Below are positions 17,075 to 26,486 of a stretch of DNA of 64,000 nt, one piece after another. Positions within the stretch are counted from its first letter, which is position 1. Each line of letters begins with the position of its first letter. The stretch is taken from contig DATLGL010000014.1 of the NCBI GenBank assembly GCA_035540495.1, positions 1 through 64,000 on the forward strand. The letters are read 5' to 3'. This stretch comes from DASVEG01 sp035540495 (GTDB taxonomy: Bacteria; Actinomycetota; Acidimicrobiia; Acidimicrobiales; CADCTF01). The notes beneath the pieces were generated by a model, which saw only the letters and a list, made by a program, of their open reading frames with translations, had not been told where the DNA came from and did no database searches. The translations under genes were made by a program, and so were the position numbers.

Positions 17075-17998
17075 TCATTCATTGAAGGTCACCGCACGAT
17101 ATAGGCCGAGCACCACGCCAAGGGAAGCTGCAACTAGGCGCGGAACAGCCCGAGCACCTCGCGTCCGAACTTCACGCGCGTGGCCGCTGATCACCGCTAC
17201 TACTGCTCGCGGCGGAAGGCGATGACGGAAGCCGAAGTGGTGAGCCAGGACAAAAATGTGGTTGCGCGTGGCCGTGAGTTCGTAGCGCAGGTCGAACCGT
17301 CGCCCTCGAGCTTGCGGAGCACCAATGTGGCGAACAACGGCCTTCGGGTTGAACCTCAGCGTCCAACCGGCGCGAGACACCCGAAGACTCAGCAACAGAT
17401 CTTCACGCACCGCAGAGACACCGGCTGGCCAGTCGGGGATACCGCCTGCCTCCTCAAGCGCCCGCCGCCGAAATGACATATTGCAGCCGATCAGGTGATC
17501 AACCGAAATCGATGAACCCGGATCGGCTGCAAAGTAGCCGGTCGTGAGCCCGTTCGGTAACAGGCGACCGATCTCACCCACGCCCTCGCGCGCTTCGTCC
17601 GGCTGGCCATTCAATGCACGACCGCCCACGCCTCCAACACCGTCTTCATACGTCGCAGCTAGCTCTTCCAGCCAACTCGGAGCAGCAAACGCGTCGTCAT
17701 CAAGGAACGCTATGGCCGCGCCCGTGGAGTGCTCCACGCCGAGTCGACGAGAGAGGGGCAGCGTGCCTAGCCCAGCGGTGTTGTGGAGGTAGCGAACTCC
17801 GCGGAATGCACTAGTGATCGACTCCGCACTGCGCGACGCGGAGCCGTCTACAACCAAGATTTCAAGCGGACGCTTCGTCTGACGTTCAAGATGTGACAAG
17901 CATTCACGGAGCACGTCTGGACGCTCGTAGGTGGCAATCACCACTGAGACGTCACAAGGACGAATCTCTCGCTTGGTCGGTCGCGTGTTCTCCTTCAC
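17075..17998 (-). CDS. GT2 glycosyltransferase
   Basis: Family 2 glycosyltransferase of 307 residues with a GT-A fold. VSVVIATYERPDVLRECL is the nucleotide-binding start, VVDGSAS the next loop, AFLDDDAFAAPSW the metal-binding DxD region, and LLSLRVSRAGW the acceptor side; ISVDHLIGCNMSFRRRAL precedes it. The C-terminal end is hydrophobic, suggesting membrane association. The GTG at 17998 overlaps the upstream stop by 4 bases (GTGA), which is preferred over the GTG at 18019. Confidence 0.85.
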   Translation of the reverse strand: MKENTRPTKREIRPCDVSVVIATYERPDVLRECLSHLERQTKRPLEILVVDGSASRSAESITSAFRGVRYLHNTAGLGTLPLSRRLGVEHSTGAAIAFLDDDAFAAPSWLEELAATYEDGVGGVGGRALNGQPDEAREGVGEIGRLLPNGLTTGYFAADPGSSISVDHLIGCNMSFRRRALEEAGGIPDWPAGVSAVREDLLLSLRVSRAGWTLRFNPKAVVRHIGAPQARGRRFDLRYELTATRNHIFVLAHHFGFRHRLPPRAVVAVISGHAREVRTRGARAVPRLVAASLGVVLGLYRAVTFNE

Positions 17999-19197
17999 CT
18001 TCCACTCCGGCCGCCGCACGTCAGAACGATCTCCGCCAGCATGCTCTCAAGCCCCGACAGCGCCTGCTGCAAATCCCAGTTCTGCTGCACGTGTCGCCTG
18101 GCCGCTAGACCCGCCACGCGGGCGGCAGATCTATCCGCACTCAAGCGATCGATGGATTTCGCGAAAGCGAAGACATCACGGGGACTGAGACATTCTGGAG
18201 GAAGACTCTCGCGAGGACCTGCTTCGTTCACTGCAACAACGGGCAATCCAGTGGCTGCGCCTTCAAGGGGAGCCAAGCCCAGCGGCTCCAGCGTGGCTGC
18301 AAACAAGAACACATCGGACGCGTGCAACTCCTGCACGAGTTCTGCATCTGAGACCTGGAGTCGGAGCGTGAAGTCCACACCCAGACCCGCAGCGAGGTGG
18401 TGCATCCGGGTCGCGAAGTCTCGATGAGCGAAGTTTGCGACCCATGTCAGTTGCCGAACACCAGCAGACGCTGCCACCGCTCGGATTATGAAATCCACCC
18501 CTTTGCCTGGGACGAGAGCGCCGACGGAGATCGCGCGTTCTACCGGACGATGGCGTTCTACATGTGGGAAACGGCACAGGTCCACACCGAGTCTGGCCAT
18601 CCACGCTGTTAACCCATACGCTCGCGTTATCGACTCGCACGAGAAATACGAGTTCGTCAGCACCCGAGCATAACAGCGGGCGTTCACCGCTTCGCGTCGT
18701 GCTTGTTCGGAGGCCTCTACGACGGCAAGATGCCGAGCGAGGCGCGGCTTCAGCCCTCGTCCTCCTTCGAGACAGCCAATAAAGGACCGGTCCCCAAACT
18801 CGAAGAGATGGCGATTAGGTTCTTGCAGATAGAGAACCGACGGACAGTCGACGAGACCGCCGATGCACGGCGCGTACTGCTCTACGCATGGGTGCGCCAG
18901 GAGCACATCAAATTTGCCATCATTGATCGCGTTTGCGCACGCCTGTGCGTGGGCGAGATGGCGTTCGTAGAGCCGATCCTTGCCTCGTAGGACATCTGCG
19001 ACTCGTCCGGGCAAAGTGGTCTTCCGGCGCTCGGCTAGTGGTACCCGTTGTTCGTTCGCAGGCGGCTGAAGGGGTGCCGCAGCGGGGGGCGACCAAACTG
19101 CAACTTCGTGACCTCTAGCCATGAGACCGTGCACCTGGTCCGACATCGCGCGGTGCGCTCCGCCAGAGCCAAGGTTGTGCCAGACAGCTATTCGCAT
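17995..19197 (-). CDS. GT4 glycosyltransferase
   Basis: Glycosyltransferase of 400 residues. The N-terminal domain begins MRIAVWHNLGSGGAHRAM and contains the acceptor-side DVLLAHPCVEQYAP. The donor domain has AISVGALVPGKGVDFI, ASDVFLFAATLEPLGLAPLEGAATGLPV and NEAGPRESL, an E-x7-E type site. The start is the ATG at 19197, overlapping the upstream methyltransferase by 10 bases. It belongs to the block headed by the Wzm/Wzt transporter. Confidence 0.85.
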   Translation of the reverse strand: MRIAVWHNLGSGGAHRAMSDQVHGLMARGHEVAVWSPPAAAPLQPPANEQRVPLAERRKTTLPGRVADVLRGKDRLYERHLAHAQACANAINDGKFDVLLAHPCVEQYAPCIGGLVDCPSVLYLQEPNRHLFEFGDRSFIGCLEGGRGLKPRLARHLAVVEASEQARREAVNARCYARVLTNSYFSCESITRAYGLTAWMARLGVDLCRFPHVERHRPVERAISVGALVPGKGVDFIIRAVAASAGVRQLTWVANFAHRDFATRMHHLAAGLGVDFTLRLQVSDAELVQELHASDVFLFAATLEPLGLAPLEGAATGLPVVAVNEAGPRESLPPECLSPRDVFAFAKSIDRLSADRSAARVAGLAARRHVQQNWDLQQALSGLESMLAEIVLTCGGRSGR

Positions 19198-20000
19198 TGC
19201 TCGACGTCGCTGCTCGGCTTCTGCAAGACGAAGGCCTGCGCCACGCAAGGGCCTACATCCCCCCAGAGGTATGAATCGAGCTCAGCAAGCACCGCCGCCG
19301 GGTCGAACTCGTCGAACCCATATAGCTGTGCTGGATTCCCTTCAACGAGAGTGAGTCCGGACATTTCGACGATGTGGCGAATATTGATATTCGAGCCGTG
19401 CGCGTTGGACGACCGACGAGGGGTAAACGGCACTTGGTCCAAGAACAGATCGACCGTGAGCACCGCCTTCCCTCCTGGAGACAAGGAGTCACTCATCGCC
19501 CGAATGACCGCTGGAATCTCCGCAGGTGGAATGTGCTCGAGCGTCGAGATCGCAAAGAAGCGATCTATAGAGTGTCTAGCGATAGCGGCGTCTTGAAGTT
19601 TCGTGGCGTGGAGGCTGACGTTCGTGCCGAAGGCAGCGTTCAACTTACCGTGGGTCGAAGTGGGGACGTTCCACCCCATGGCTGCCGCAAGACCCGGGTC
19701 GACGTTGTGGACCACGAGGCCAGAGCGCGCCAGAACGAACTGAAAGCCACCGAGACTGCCGCCTAAATCAACGGCCCGCTGTCCTTGCTCAAGCTCCGTC
19801 ACGTGAAACGCCCATGGGTACTCGAACAACCGTGTTCGGTTGTTGAAGGCCTGGAAGCCAAAGGGCCCGACAAGGGCAGCTTTCAGCCGCAACGGCAGGC
19901 GGGAAGTCACGGCATCAGGAAGGCGCTTGTGCCCGTACGGAGCACCCCATCGCGCGTTCCATTCCTGAAATTGCGAAGGAAGATACTTAAGCGCGATCAC
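19188..20000 (-). CDS. SAM-dependent methyltransferase
   Basis: Class I methyltransferase of about 270 residues. QRAVDLGGSLGGFQFVLA is the SAM-binding first motif, HNVDPG the acidic second strand, DRFFAISTLEHIPPAEI the post-II segment, and LSPGGKAVLTVDLFL the third motif. The GTG at 20000 overlaps the stop of the Wzt gene (GTGA) and is preferred to the ATG at 20039, which would overlap that gene by 43 bases. In ABC-exported glycans a methyltransferase next to Wzt often caps the chain end recognised by the Wzt C-terminal domain. That role is plausible here but inferred. Confidence 0.8.
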   Translation of the reverse strand: MIALKYLPSQFQEWNARWGAPYGHKRLPDAVTSRLPLRLKAALVGPFGFQAFNNRTRLFEYPWAFHVTELEQGQRAVDLGGSLGGFQFVLARSGLVVHNVDPGLAAAMGWNVPTSTHGKLNAAFGTNVSLHATKLQDAAIARHSIDRFFAISTLEHIPPAEIPAVIRAMSDSLSPGGKAVLTVDLFLDQVPFTPRRSSNAHGSNINIRHIVEMSGLTLVEGNPAQLYGFDEFDPAAVLAELDSYLWGDVGPCVAQAFVLQKPSSDVEQCE

Positions 20001-21253
20001 AATTGGCCGCCAACCGTCGCGGCATCCTCGATGGTCCATCGATGCGGTAGGTGCAAGAGCGATTGCTCTGGCGTTGGTATGAGGCCAGAGCCATAAACGT
20101 CGGCTGGCTCGATTTCAAACGTTGCCGCGGCTTCTACACGATCTAGATCGCTCATCGCTTCGTCATGGACGGCAATGTCGACGTCGTAGCGGCCAGACAC
20201 CAGATTGACAGCAGGCAAGTGCAACACAACTACACAATCCCGCCCGGCTCCTCGCAATTCCACGCCAGACATCTGTGTGTTGAGCCCGAATGCAGTGACG
20301 CCCGTGGCTGACCGCACTCGAATCCCGAGGATTGGCCGAGACACTTCGGGAGTTAAATGAAGCCGGAATCGGAATTCGATCGAGTCGCCCATCCGGATAA
20401 CCGCTCCGCCCACGCCGTGGATAGCCACGGAGGTGACCCAAGGCCGTCGCCCATCAGCGCGCTGGGACAAATCGAATGAGCCGGTCGCACCGGTACCGTG
20501 ACGGCAACGAGCGTATGCCTGTAGTGCGTCGTGGACAGCGCCGACCACGTAGACGGCGCCGCCATCAAGAACAAGGCCACGCGTGCACACGGATTCGACA
20601 ACGGCGAGCTGGTGAGACACCAAGATCACCGTCCGCCCACTCGACCTGCGAAGCTCGTGCACCTTTCCTAGAGCTCTGGCTTGGAACTCCTGGTCACCCA
20701 CCGCGAGCACCTCGTCGACGAGCAGGATCTCGGAGTCAAGGTGCGCAGCGACCGCAAATGCGAGCCGCACGTACATGCCGCTCGAGTAGCGCTTGACGGG
20801 GGTGTCGAGGAACTTGTCAATGCCGGCAAAGTCAACGATCTCGTCGAAGCGCTTGTCGATCTCTCGGCGGCGCATGCCGAGGATCGACCCGTTGAGGAAG
20901 ATGTTTTCGCGGCCGGTGAGCTCAGGGTGGAAGCCAGTGCCCACCTCCAGCAGCGACCCGACCCGCCCGTAGAGGTGGATCTCCCCGACGGTCGGTGACG
21001 TGATGCGGCTGAGGAGCTTGAGGAGCGTCGACTTTCCCGCGCCGTTGCGACCGATGACGCCGAGCACCTCGCCCTGCTTCACGTCGAAGCTGAGGTCGTC
21101 GAGCGCCCAGAACTCCTCCCGCTCGGACCGCTCGAAGGGATGCTTCACCTTGTGCACGAGCGCTTCGCCGAGCGTGGTGTGTCGGGCCTGGTTGTGGCGG
21201 ATCGTGTAGCTCTTGGACAGCCCTCGCACGCTGATCGCGACGTCAGATGACAT
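19997..21253 (-). CDS. wzt: polysaccharide ABC exporter ATPase with C-terminal sugar-binding domain
   Basis: ATP-binding subunit of a Wzm/Wzt-type exporter, 418 residues. The ATPase domain (1-245) shows the P-loop GRNGAGKST, signature KRYSSGMYVRLAFA, Walker B ILLVDEVLAVGD and the switch LVSHQ. Residues about 265-415 form the extra beta-rich Wzt C-terminal domain (FRFRLHLTPEVSRPILGIRV; TQMSG), which in characterised systems recognises the terminal modification of the finished glycan. The ATG at 21253 overlaps the permease stop by 11 bases. Its presence means at least one glycan is exported by an ABC route in addition to any Wzy route. Confidence 0.92.
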   Translation of the reverse strand: MSSDVAISVRGLSKSYTIRHNQARHTTLGEALVHKVKHPFERSEREEFWALDDLSFDVKQGEVLGVIGRNGAGKSTLLKLLSRITSPTVGEIHLYGRVGSLLEVGTGFHPELTGRENIFLNGSILGMRRREIDKRFDEIVDFAGIDKFLDTPVKRYSSGMYVRLAFAVAAHLDSEILLVDEVLAVGDQEFQARALGKVHELRRSSGRTVILVSHQLAVVESVCTRGLVLDGGAVYVVGAVHDALQAYARCRHGTGATGSFDLSQRADGRRPWVTSVAIHGVGGAVIRMGDSIEFRFRLHLTPEVSRPILGIRVRSATGVTAFGLNTQMSGVELRGAGRDCVVVLHLPAVNLVSGRYDVDIAVHDEAMSDLDRVEAAATFEIEPADVYGSGLIPTPEQSLLHLPHRWTIEDAATVGGQL

Positions 21254-22082
21254 CGGCGAACTGCCTTTCGACACGGGTGAACCAGGCGGCTCCGACGACG
21301 AAGAGCACGACGGCGGCGATGGCGGAGTAGGCGAGCGCGCCGGCGGAGGGCGCGTCGACGTCGAGCAGGGACCAGCGGAAGGCTTCGAGCACCCCGACGA
21401 GCGGGTTGAGGTCGAAGAACGGCCGGGCCGACTCGGGGACGGCGTCGACGGCGTAGGCGACGGGACTCGCGAAGAGCGCGAACTGGATCGCCACCGGCAG
21501 GACGTACTGCACGTCTCGATAGCGGACCATCAACGACGACGCCAGGAAGCCCACACCGAGCGCCAACAGCAAGACCAGGAGCAGCCAGACCGGCACGAGG
21601 ACGATCGCGACCCCTGGGGTGACGCCTCCGACCACGACCAGCACCGCCATGACGACAAGGGCGACAGCGAAGTCGAGCAGCGTCGATCCGACGACTGAGA
21701 GCGGCAGCAGCATGCGCGGAAAGAAGACCTTCGACACGAGCGCCGCATTGCCTACGAGCGATCCGCTCGCCTTCGTGAGCGTCGAACTGAAGGCGGTCCA
21801 GGCGAGCGTGCCCGCGTAGGCGAAGACGAAGTACGGCACCCCTTCGCTGGGAAGGTCGGCAACGGAGCCGAAGACGAACGACAAGATCCCGGCTGCCAGA
21901 AGGGGTTGGACCACGACCCAGATGACGCCGAGGGCGGTCTGTCGGTAGCGCAGCCGAACGTCGCGGCCGGCGAACGTGACGAGCAGGTCGCGGAACTCCC
22001 AGAGCTCTCCGAGATGGAACAGCGACCAGCGAGCCTTCGGACGGATGATCAGATGTGGGCGGCGTTCGGCGATGTCGCTCAA
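21243..22082 (-). CDS. wzm: polysaccharide ABC exporter permease
   Basis: ABC-2 type permease of about 279 residues with six hydrophobic segments. The amphipathic N-terminal part reads LWEFRDLLVTFAGRDVRLRY followed by QTALGVIWVVVQPLL, typical of Wzm/TagG proteins. The TTG at 22082 overlaps the preceding stop (TTGA) and is my preferred start; no nearby ATG or GTG is convincing. It forms the membrane channel with the ATPase encoded immediately downstream. Confidence 0.9.
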   Translation of the reverse strand: MSDIAERRPHLIIRPKARWSLFHLGELWEFRDLLVTFAGRDVRLRYRQTALGVIWVVVQPLLAAGILSFVFGSVADLPSEGVPYFVFAYAGTLAWTAFSSTLTKASGSLVGNAALVSKVFFPRMLLPLSVVGSTLLDFAVALVVMAVLVVVGGVTPGVAIVLVPVWLLLVLLLALGVGFLASSLMVRYRDVQYVLPVAIQFALFASPVAYAVDAVPESARPFFDLNPLVGVLEAFRWSLLDVDAPSAGALAYSAIAAVVLFVVGAAWFTRVERQFADVI

Positions 22083-23185
22083 CGCGCGCTCTCCAGCCCG
22101 ACGGCGTCCGCCGTTGACGAGTCGACGAGGCGAGCCACGTGGTCCGCGAAATGCCGCTCGTCGAACAGCGCGGCGCGCTGTTCGATCGCTGCGGAGTCCC
22201 ACTGCCTGGTCACGAGCGCTTCGATTGCTCTCGCGATCTCGAGCGGGGTCGGGTCTTCGAAGAACACGGCGGTCTCGTCGGTCATGGTGTCGAGGAAGCC
22301 ACCCCAGCGAAGCACCGCGGAAGGCTTACCGAACGAGGCCGCCTCGAGCGGCGTGAGCCCGAAGTCTTCGCGGGATGCGGCGACGAGTCCGAGGCAGTTG
22401 TCGTAGAGCCAGTGAAGCTCGTCGTCGGATGCGTTTTGCAACAGCGTGACGTTGTCGCCCGCAGCGGCAGCGAGCGTCTCGCGCAGGGGTCCGTCGCCGA
22501 GCACCACGAGACGGTGTTTGGGCAACGCCTGGAACGCTTCGACGATTCGGTGCACGTTCTTGTAGGGCAGCAGGCGCGACACGCAGAGCACAAAGCCCGG
22601 CTCGATCCCCGCCACGGCGGTCGTCCGACCACCCGGCAGTAGCGCCGGCGGAGGCGGGACTAAGCACGCTTCGATGCCATAGCTCCGTTGAATCCGTTTC
22701 GCGACGATGCTGGAGGACGTGAGGTAAGCGTCCGCACTGAGAGCGGCGCTGCGATCCCATCGCACTAACACCTGGCGTAACGGCTTGATCGCGACGCGAC
22801 CCACCCAACTACCGCCTCCCTCGTACTCGTCCGCCTGGTAGAGCCAGCGGGCCGGGTTGTAGCAGTACACGACCTTCGGACCGTCACACCGAACACCGTG
22901 GGCCCATCCACTGGAACTGCAGAGCACGACGTCGGCGTCGACCTTCATCCTCGAGAAGACCGGCGCGTACAGCGGCAACCCGAGCCGGTGGCGGCGGGCG
23001 AGCCCGGGAATTCGCTGGAGCACAGACGTGCGCACGTCGAGGTCCCGGAACTCTGGGAAGGTGCCGTCGGGGTCATACAGCGAGGTGTAGATGGGCGCAT
23101 CGGGGAAGGCGCGCGACATTGCGAGGACAACACGCTCCGCGCCGCCTCGTTGCGTCAGGTAGTCGTGCACGATCGCCACTCGCAC
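22079..23185 (-). CDS. GT4 glycosyltransferase (WbaZ-like)
   Basis: Glycosyltransferase of 368 residues. The N-terminal sequence VRVAIVHDYLTQRGGAERVV and the segments IYTSLYDPDGTFPEF, SSSGWAHGV and YCYNPARWLY are typical of the WbaZ/WbdA-like mannosyltransferase group. The donor domain has FVLCVSRLLPYKNVHRIVEA and EDFGLTPLEAASFGKP. The GTG start at 23185 faces the divergent tyrosine kinase gene across 61 bases. It heads the minus-strand operon running through Wzm and Wzt. Confidence 0.9.
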   Translation of the reverse strand: MRVAIVHDYLTQRGGAERVVLAMSRAFPDAPIYTSLYDPDGTFPEFRDLDVRTSVLQRIPGLARRHRLGLPLYAPVFSRMKVDADVVLCSSSGWAHGVRCDGPKVVYCYNPARWLYQADEYEGGGSWVGRVAIKPLRQVLVRWDRSAALSADAYLTSSSIVAKRIQRSYGIEACLVPPPPALLPGGRTTAVAGIEPGFVLCVSRLLPYKNVHRIVEAFQALPKHRLVVLGDGPLRETLAAAAGDNVTLLQNASDDELHWLYDNCLGLVAASREDFGLTPLEAASFGKPSAVLRWGGFLDTMTDETAVFFEDPTPLEIARAIEALVTRQWDSAAIEQRAALFDERHFADHVARLVDSSTADAVGLESAR

Positions 23186-23246
23186 GGAGTACGAGTATGC
23201 CCGGGATGCGGGCGGTCAATGCCGGAGCCGCTTGTACCCTGCCCCC

Positions 23247-24884
23247 ATGCAGCCTCGGGCGGAAGCGCCTGCAGAACTCGACCTTCGCACGTACCTGCGC
23301 GTTCTCTGGCGCAGGAAGCTCCTCATCGCGTTTTCGGCACTCGCCATCGGGTCCGCTGCGTTCTTCACCGAGTCGTCGAAGACCGAGCTCTATCGGGCAT
23401 CGAGTCAACTCCTCGTGAGCCGGTCGCTGGCCGAGACGCTCTTCGACCCTCTCCGCGGCTACGTCGACCCCGACCGCGCGCTCGCCAATCAGATCCGGGT
23501 CATCCAGAGCCCGGCGCTCGCTGAGCGCGTCCAGGAACGCTTGGGGTACACGGCGTCCATCAGCGCCGGCGCATCAGGCAGCGAAGACATCCTCATGCTC
23601 ACCGCGGTCGACACCGACCCTCGGCGGGCTGCCGCGGTAGCCAACGCCTACGCGGAGGAGTACGTCGAGTACCGCAGAACGCAGGGCATCGAAGGCACCG
23701 AGGAGGCGCAGGCTGAGCTGCAGCGCCGGATCGCGGACATCGAGAAGCAGGTGCAAGACATCGACCTGCAGATCATCGCCGCGCCGCCTGCGCAGCGCGA
23801 GGCGGTCCGCGAAGCAACGAGCGCACAGCGCTCGCAGCTGCAGAACAACGTCTACTCCCTGCGCCAGCAGCTCGATCAGCTCCAGTCTGCGGCCAACGTC
23901 GAAGGCAGCGGACTCCAGGTTCTGGGCAAGGCGAGCGTTCCGCTCGAGCCCTTCAGCCCCACGCCCGAGCGAAACGGGCTCCAAGGGCTCCTCGTCGGCC
24001 TGGTGCTGGGCCTGGGTCTCGCATTCCTCGTCGACTACCTCGACGACAGGATCCGTTCGAAGGAAGACCTCGAGCGTGCAGCAGGTGGCCTGACGGTGCT
24101 CGGGCTCATCCCTGCGGTGAGCGGTTGGCGCAACCGGAAGGACGCGCGACTGATCTCGCTCGAAGATCCCACAGCGGAAGCTTCCGAGGCCTACCGCACT
24201 CTGCGCACCTCGCTGCAGTTCCTCGGCCTCGACCGGCCGATGCGGACCCTGCAGATGACGAGCCCGGTGAAGGCCGAGGGGAAGTCGACAACGATGTCGA
24301 ACCTGGCGGTGTCGTTCGCCCGAGCGGGTCAACGCGTCATCGTCGTCGACTGTGATCTGCGCCGGCCCCGCCTGCACCAGTTCTTCGGCGCCCACAACGA
24401 CGTGGGCTTCACCTCGGTTCTGCTCGGTGATGCGCCGCTGTCGGCCGCACTGCAGGATGTTGGCGGTGAGGAGAACCTGCGGGTGCTCGCGTCAGGGCCC
24501 CTCCCGCCGAACCCTTCGGAACTGCTGTCGAGCCGCCGCACCGTCGAGGTGCTGACTGCACTGCAGGCCGACGCCGACGTCGTGCTCCTCGACTCCCCAC
24601 CGGTCCTCCCCGTGTCGGACTCGCTCGCCCTCTCCGCACGAGTCGATGCGACGCTCGTGGTCGTGAGCGCGCGAGAGAGTCGCCGCAAGCAACTGCACCG
24701 GGCGCTCGAGTTGCTCGAGCAGGTCGACGCGCCGATCATCGGCATGGTCTTGAACGGCGTTGGGCGCGAGAGCCGCTTCGGACGGGCCTATGGCTACGGG
24801 TACGGCTACACGCAGTACGCGCAGGACGACGAGGTGCGAAACCGGAAGAAGCGGCGGCAGCCGGAAGCTGTCCGCCCCAACTGA
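23247..24884 (+). CDS. polysaccharide co-polymerase / tyrosine autokinase (Wzc-like)
   Basis: Membrane protein of 545 residues that combines a Wzz chain-length domain and a BY-kinase. The Wzz part starts DLRTYLRVLWRRKLL with a transmembrane helix at about 25-42; a coiled-coil periplasmic region follows (about 140-220); the second helix is GLLVGLVLGLGLAFLVDYL. The kinase has Walker A SPVKAEGKSTTMSNLA, Walker A' VDCDLRRPRL and Walker B VVLLDSPPVLPVSD. The C-terminal tail is rich in Tyr (YGYGYGYTQY), the usual site of autophosphorylation. The start is ATG 23247. It would control chain length and polymerisation with the O-antigen polymerase gene at 7160. Confidence 0.92.
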   Translation: MQPRAEAPAELDLRTYLRVLWRRKLLIAFSALAIGSAAFFTESSKTELYRASSQLLVSRSLAETLFDPLRGYVDPDRALANQIRVIQSPALAERVQERLGYTASISAGASGSEDILMLTAVDTDPRRAAAVANAYAEEYVEYRRTQGIEGTEEAQAELQRRIADIEKQVQDIDLQIIAAPPAQREAVREATSAQRSQLQNNVYSLRQQLDQLQSAANVEGSGLQVLGKASVPLEPFSPTPERNGLQGLLVGLVLGLGLAFLVDYLDDRIRSKEDLERAAGGLTVLGLIPAVSGWRNRKDARLISLEDPTAEASEAYRTLRTSLQFLGLDRPMRTLQMTSPVKAEGKSTTMSNLAVSFARAGQRVIVVDCDLRRPRLHQFFGAHNDVGFTSVLLGDAPLSAALQDVGGEENLRVLASGPLPPNPSELLSSRRTVEVLTALQADADVVLLDSPPVLPVSDSLALSARVDATLVVVSARESRRKQLHRALELLEQVDAPIIGMVLNGVGRESRFGRAYGYGYGYTQYAQDDEVRNRKKRRQPEAVRPN

Positions 24885-24893
24885 CGCCCAACA

Positions 24894-26477
24894 ATGGACG
24901 AATCCTCGACGACGCCTCTAGTGACCGAGGGTGGTGCCGACATAGGGTGCGGCGGAACCCGAGGCGGCGGAGTGGGTGACAGCGTGAGCATTCTCAACCT
25001 CGATCGGCGGATCGAACATCGGCCCAGAACGCTCCCGAGCGAGCGAGGCAGCGCCGGACGACCGGCGTGGGCGCGGCGTTACGTCCGGATGACGATCCTC
25101 ATGGATGCACTTGCCGCGCTGGCGGCGGCACTGGTGTCCAGGACCGTCCGATTCGGCTGGTCGAGCGAACAGCTCTTCAGCGAGTTCGGCGGCCTCTCGT
25201 ACACCGTGGTGGCGCTCCTCGTCGTGCCGCTCTGGGTCGGTGTGCTGGCGCTGAACGGCGCCTACGACAGCCGGGAACTCGGCAACGGGTCAGAGGAGTA
25301 CCGGCGGGTGTTCAACGCCGCCGTGCGAACCCTCGCTGTCATCGCGATCGTCGCCTTCACCGCGCAGATCGCCCTTGCACGAGGCTTCGTCGCCCTCCTC
25401 CTGCCGCTCGCCCTCGCGCTCACGCTTCTGAGCCGCCACGCACTCCGCAAGCACCTCCACCGCAAGCGCGCCAAGGGCGAGTGGGCGAACAAGGTCGTCG
25501 TCGTCGGGTCAGTGGAGGATTGTGTCGACCTGATCGAGCACCTCAACCGCTCGCCGCACGCGGGATTCAGCGTTCTCGGCGCGTGCGTGCCGGGACCGTT
25601 CAACACGATCGGCGTCGGCGACGGCCATGTTCCTGTGCTGGGCGCGCCCACGGAGGTAGTCGGAGCCGTCCGAGCCGTTCACGCCGACGCGGTTGCGGTG
25701 GCCGGTAGTTCCACCCTCGGGCGGCGAGGGCTGCGTGAACTCGGGTGGCAGCTCGAGGGCACCGGCGTCGATCTTGTCGTGGCTCCCGCGATCACCGACA
25801 TCGCCGGCCCCCGCATCGTCACTCGTCCGGTCGCGGGTCTGCCCCTTCTCCACGTCGAGGAGCCCGAGCTCACCGGCTTCGCCCGCTTCATGCGCGACAC
25901 GGTCGACCGTGTGCTGGCGGCGCTCCTCCTCGCTGCGATCTCACCCCTCCTGATCACGGTCGCCCTTGCGGTTCGGATCGCCGACCGGGGTCCGGCGTTG
26001 TTCAAGCAGGTGCGCGTCGGCCGCGATGGGCGGGAGTTCGTCATCTGGAAGTTCCGCACGATGCGCCGCGACGCGGAGAGGGAGCTCACCACGCTCGCCG
26101 AGCAGAACGACCACGACGGCGTGCTCTTCAAGATCCGCAACGACCCCCGTCGCACGCGCATCGGCACGATCCTCCGGCGATACTCGATCGACGAGCTGCC
26201 GCAGCTGTGGAACGTCGTGAAGGGCGACATGTCGATCGTCGGCCCGCGACCGCCGCTTCCGAACGAGGTCGCCCGCTACAGCGACGACGTTCGCCGGCGC
26301 CTGCTGGTGAAGCCGGGGCTCACGGGCTTGTGGCAGGTGAGCGGTCGTGCCGATCTCGCTTGGGAAGAGGCAGTTCGCCTCGACCTGTACTACGTCGAGA
26401 ACTGGTCGCCCGCTCTAGACGCTGTGATCCTCTGGAAGACGATGCGCGCAGTCGTATCAGGCCGCGGCGCTTACTGA
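24894..26477 (+). CDS. undecaprenyl-phosphate sugar phosphotransferase (initiating enzyme)
   Basis: Polyprenyl glycosylphosphotransferase of up to 527 residues that places the first sugar-phosphate on undecaprenyl phosphate. Four to five hydrophobic segments at about 65-190 precede a CoA-binding-like domain (KVVVVGSVEDCVDLIEHL). After a further membrane helix comes the catalytic domain with FKQVRVGRDGREFVIWKFRT, YSIDELPQLWNVVKGDMS, VGPRPPLP, KPGLTGLWQVSGR and YYVENWS. ATG 24894 starts 9 bases after the kinase gene; GTGs near 24971-24985 are alternatives that remove a low-complexity N-terminus. It is the last gene of the polysaccharide locus. Confidence 0.92.
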   Translation: MDESSTTPLVTEGGADIGCGGTRGGGVGDSVSILNLDRRIEHRPRTLPSERGSAGRPAWARRYVRMTILMDALAALAAALVSRTVRFGWSSEQLFSEFGGLSYTVVALLVVPLWVGVLALNGAYDSRELGNGSEEYRRVFNAAVRTLAVIAIVAFTAQIALARGFVALLLPLALALTLLSRHALRKHLHRKRAKGEWANKVVVVGSVEDCVDLIEHLNRSPHAGFSVLGACVPGPFNTIGVGDGHVPVLGAPTEVVGAVRAVHADAVAVAGSSTLGRRGLRELGWQLEGTGVDLVVAPAITDIAGPRIVTRPVAGLPLLHVEEPELTGFARFMRDTVDRVLAALLLAAISPLLITVALAVRIADRGPALFKQVRVGRDGREFVIWKFRTMRRDAERELTTLAEQNDHDGVLFKIRNDPRRTRIGTILRRYSIDELPQLWNVVKGDMSIVGPRPPLPNEVARYSDDVRRRLLVKPGLTGLWQVSGRADLAWEEAVRLDLYYVENWSPALDAVILWKTMRAVVSGRGAY

Positions 26478-26486
26478 CGAGAACGG

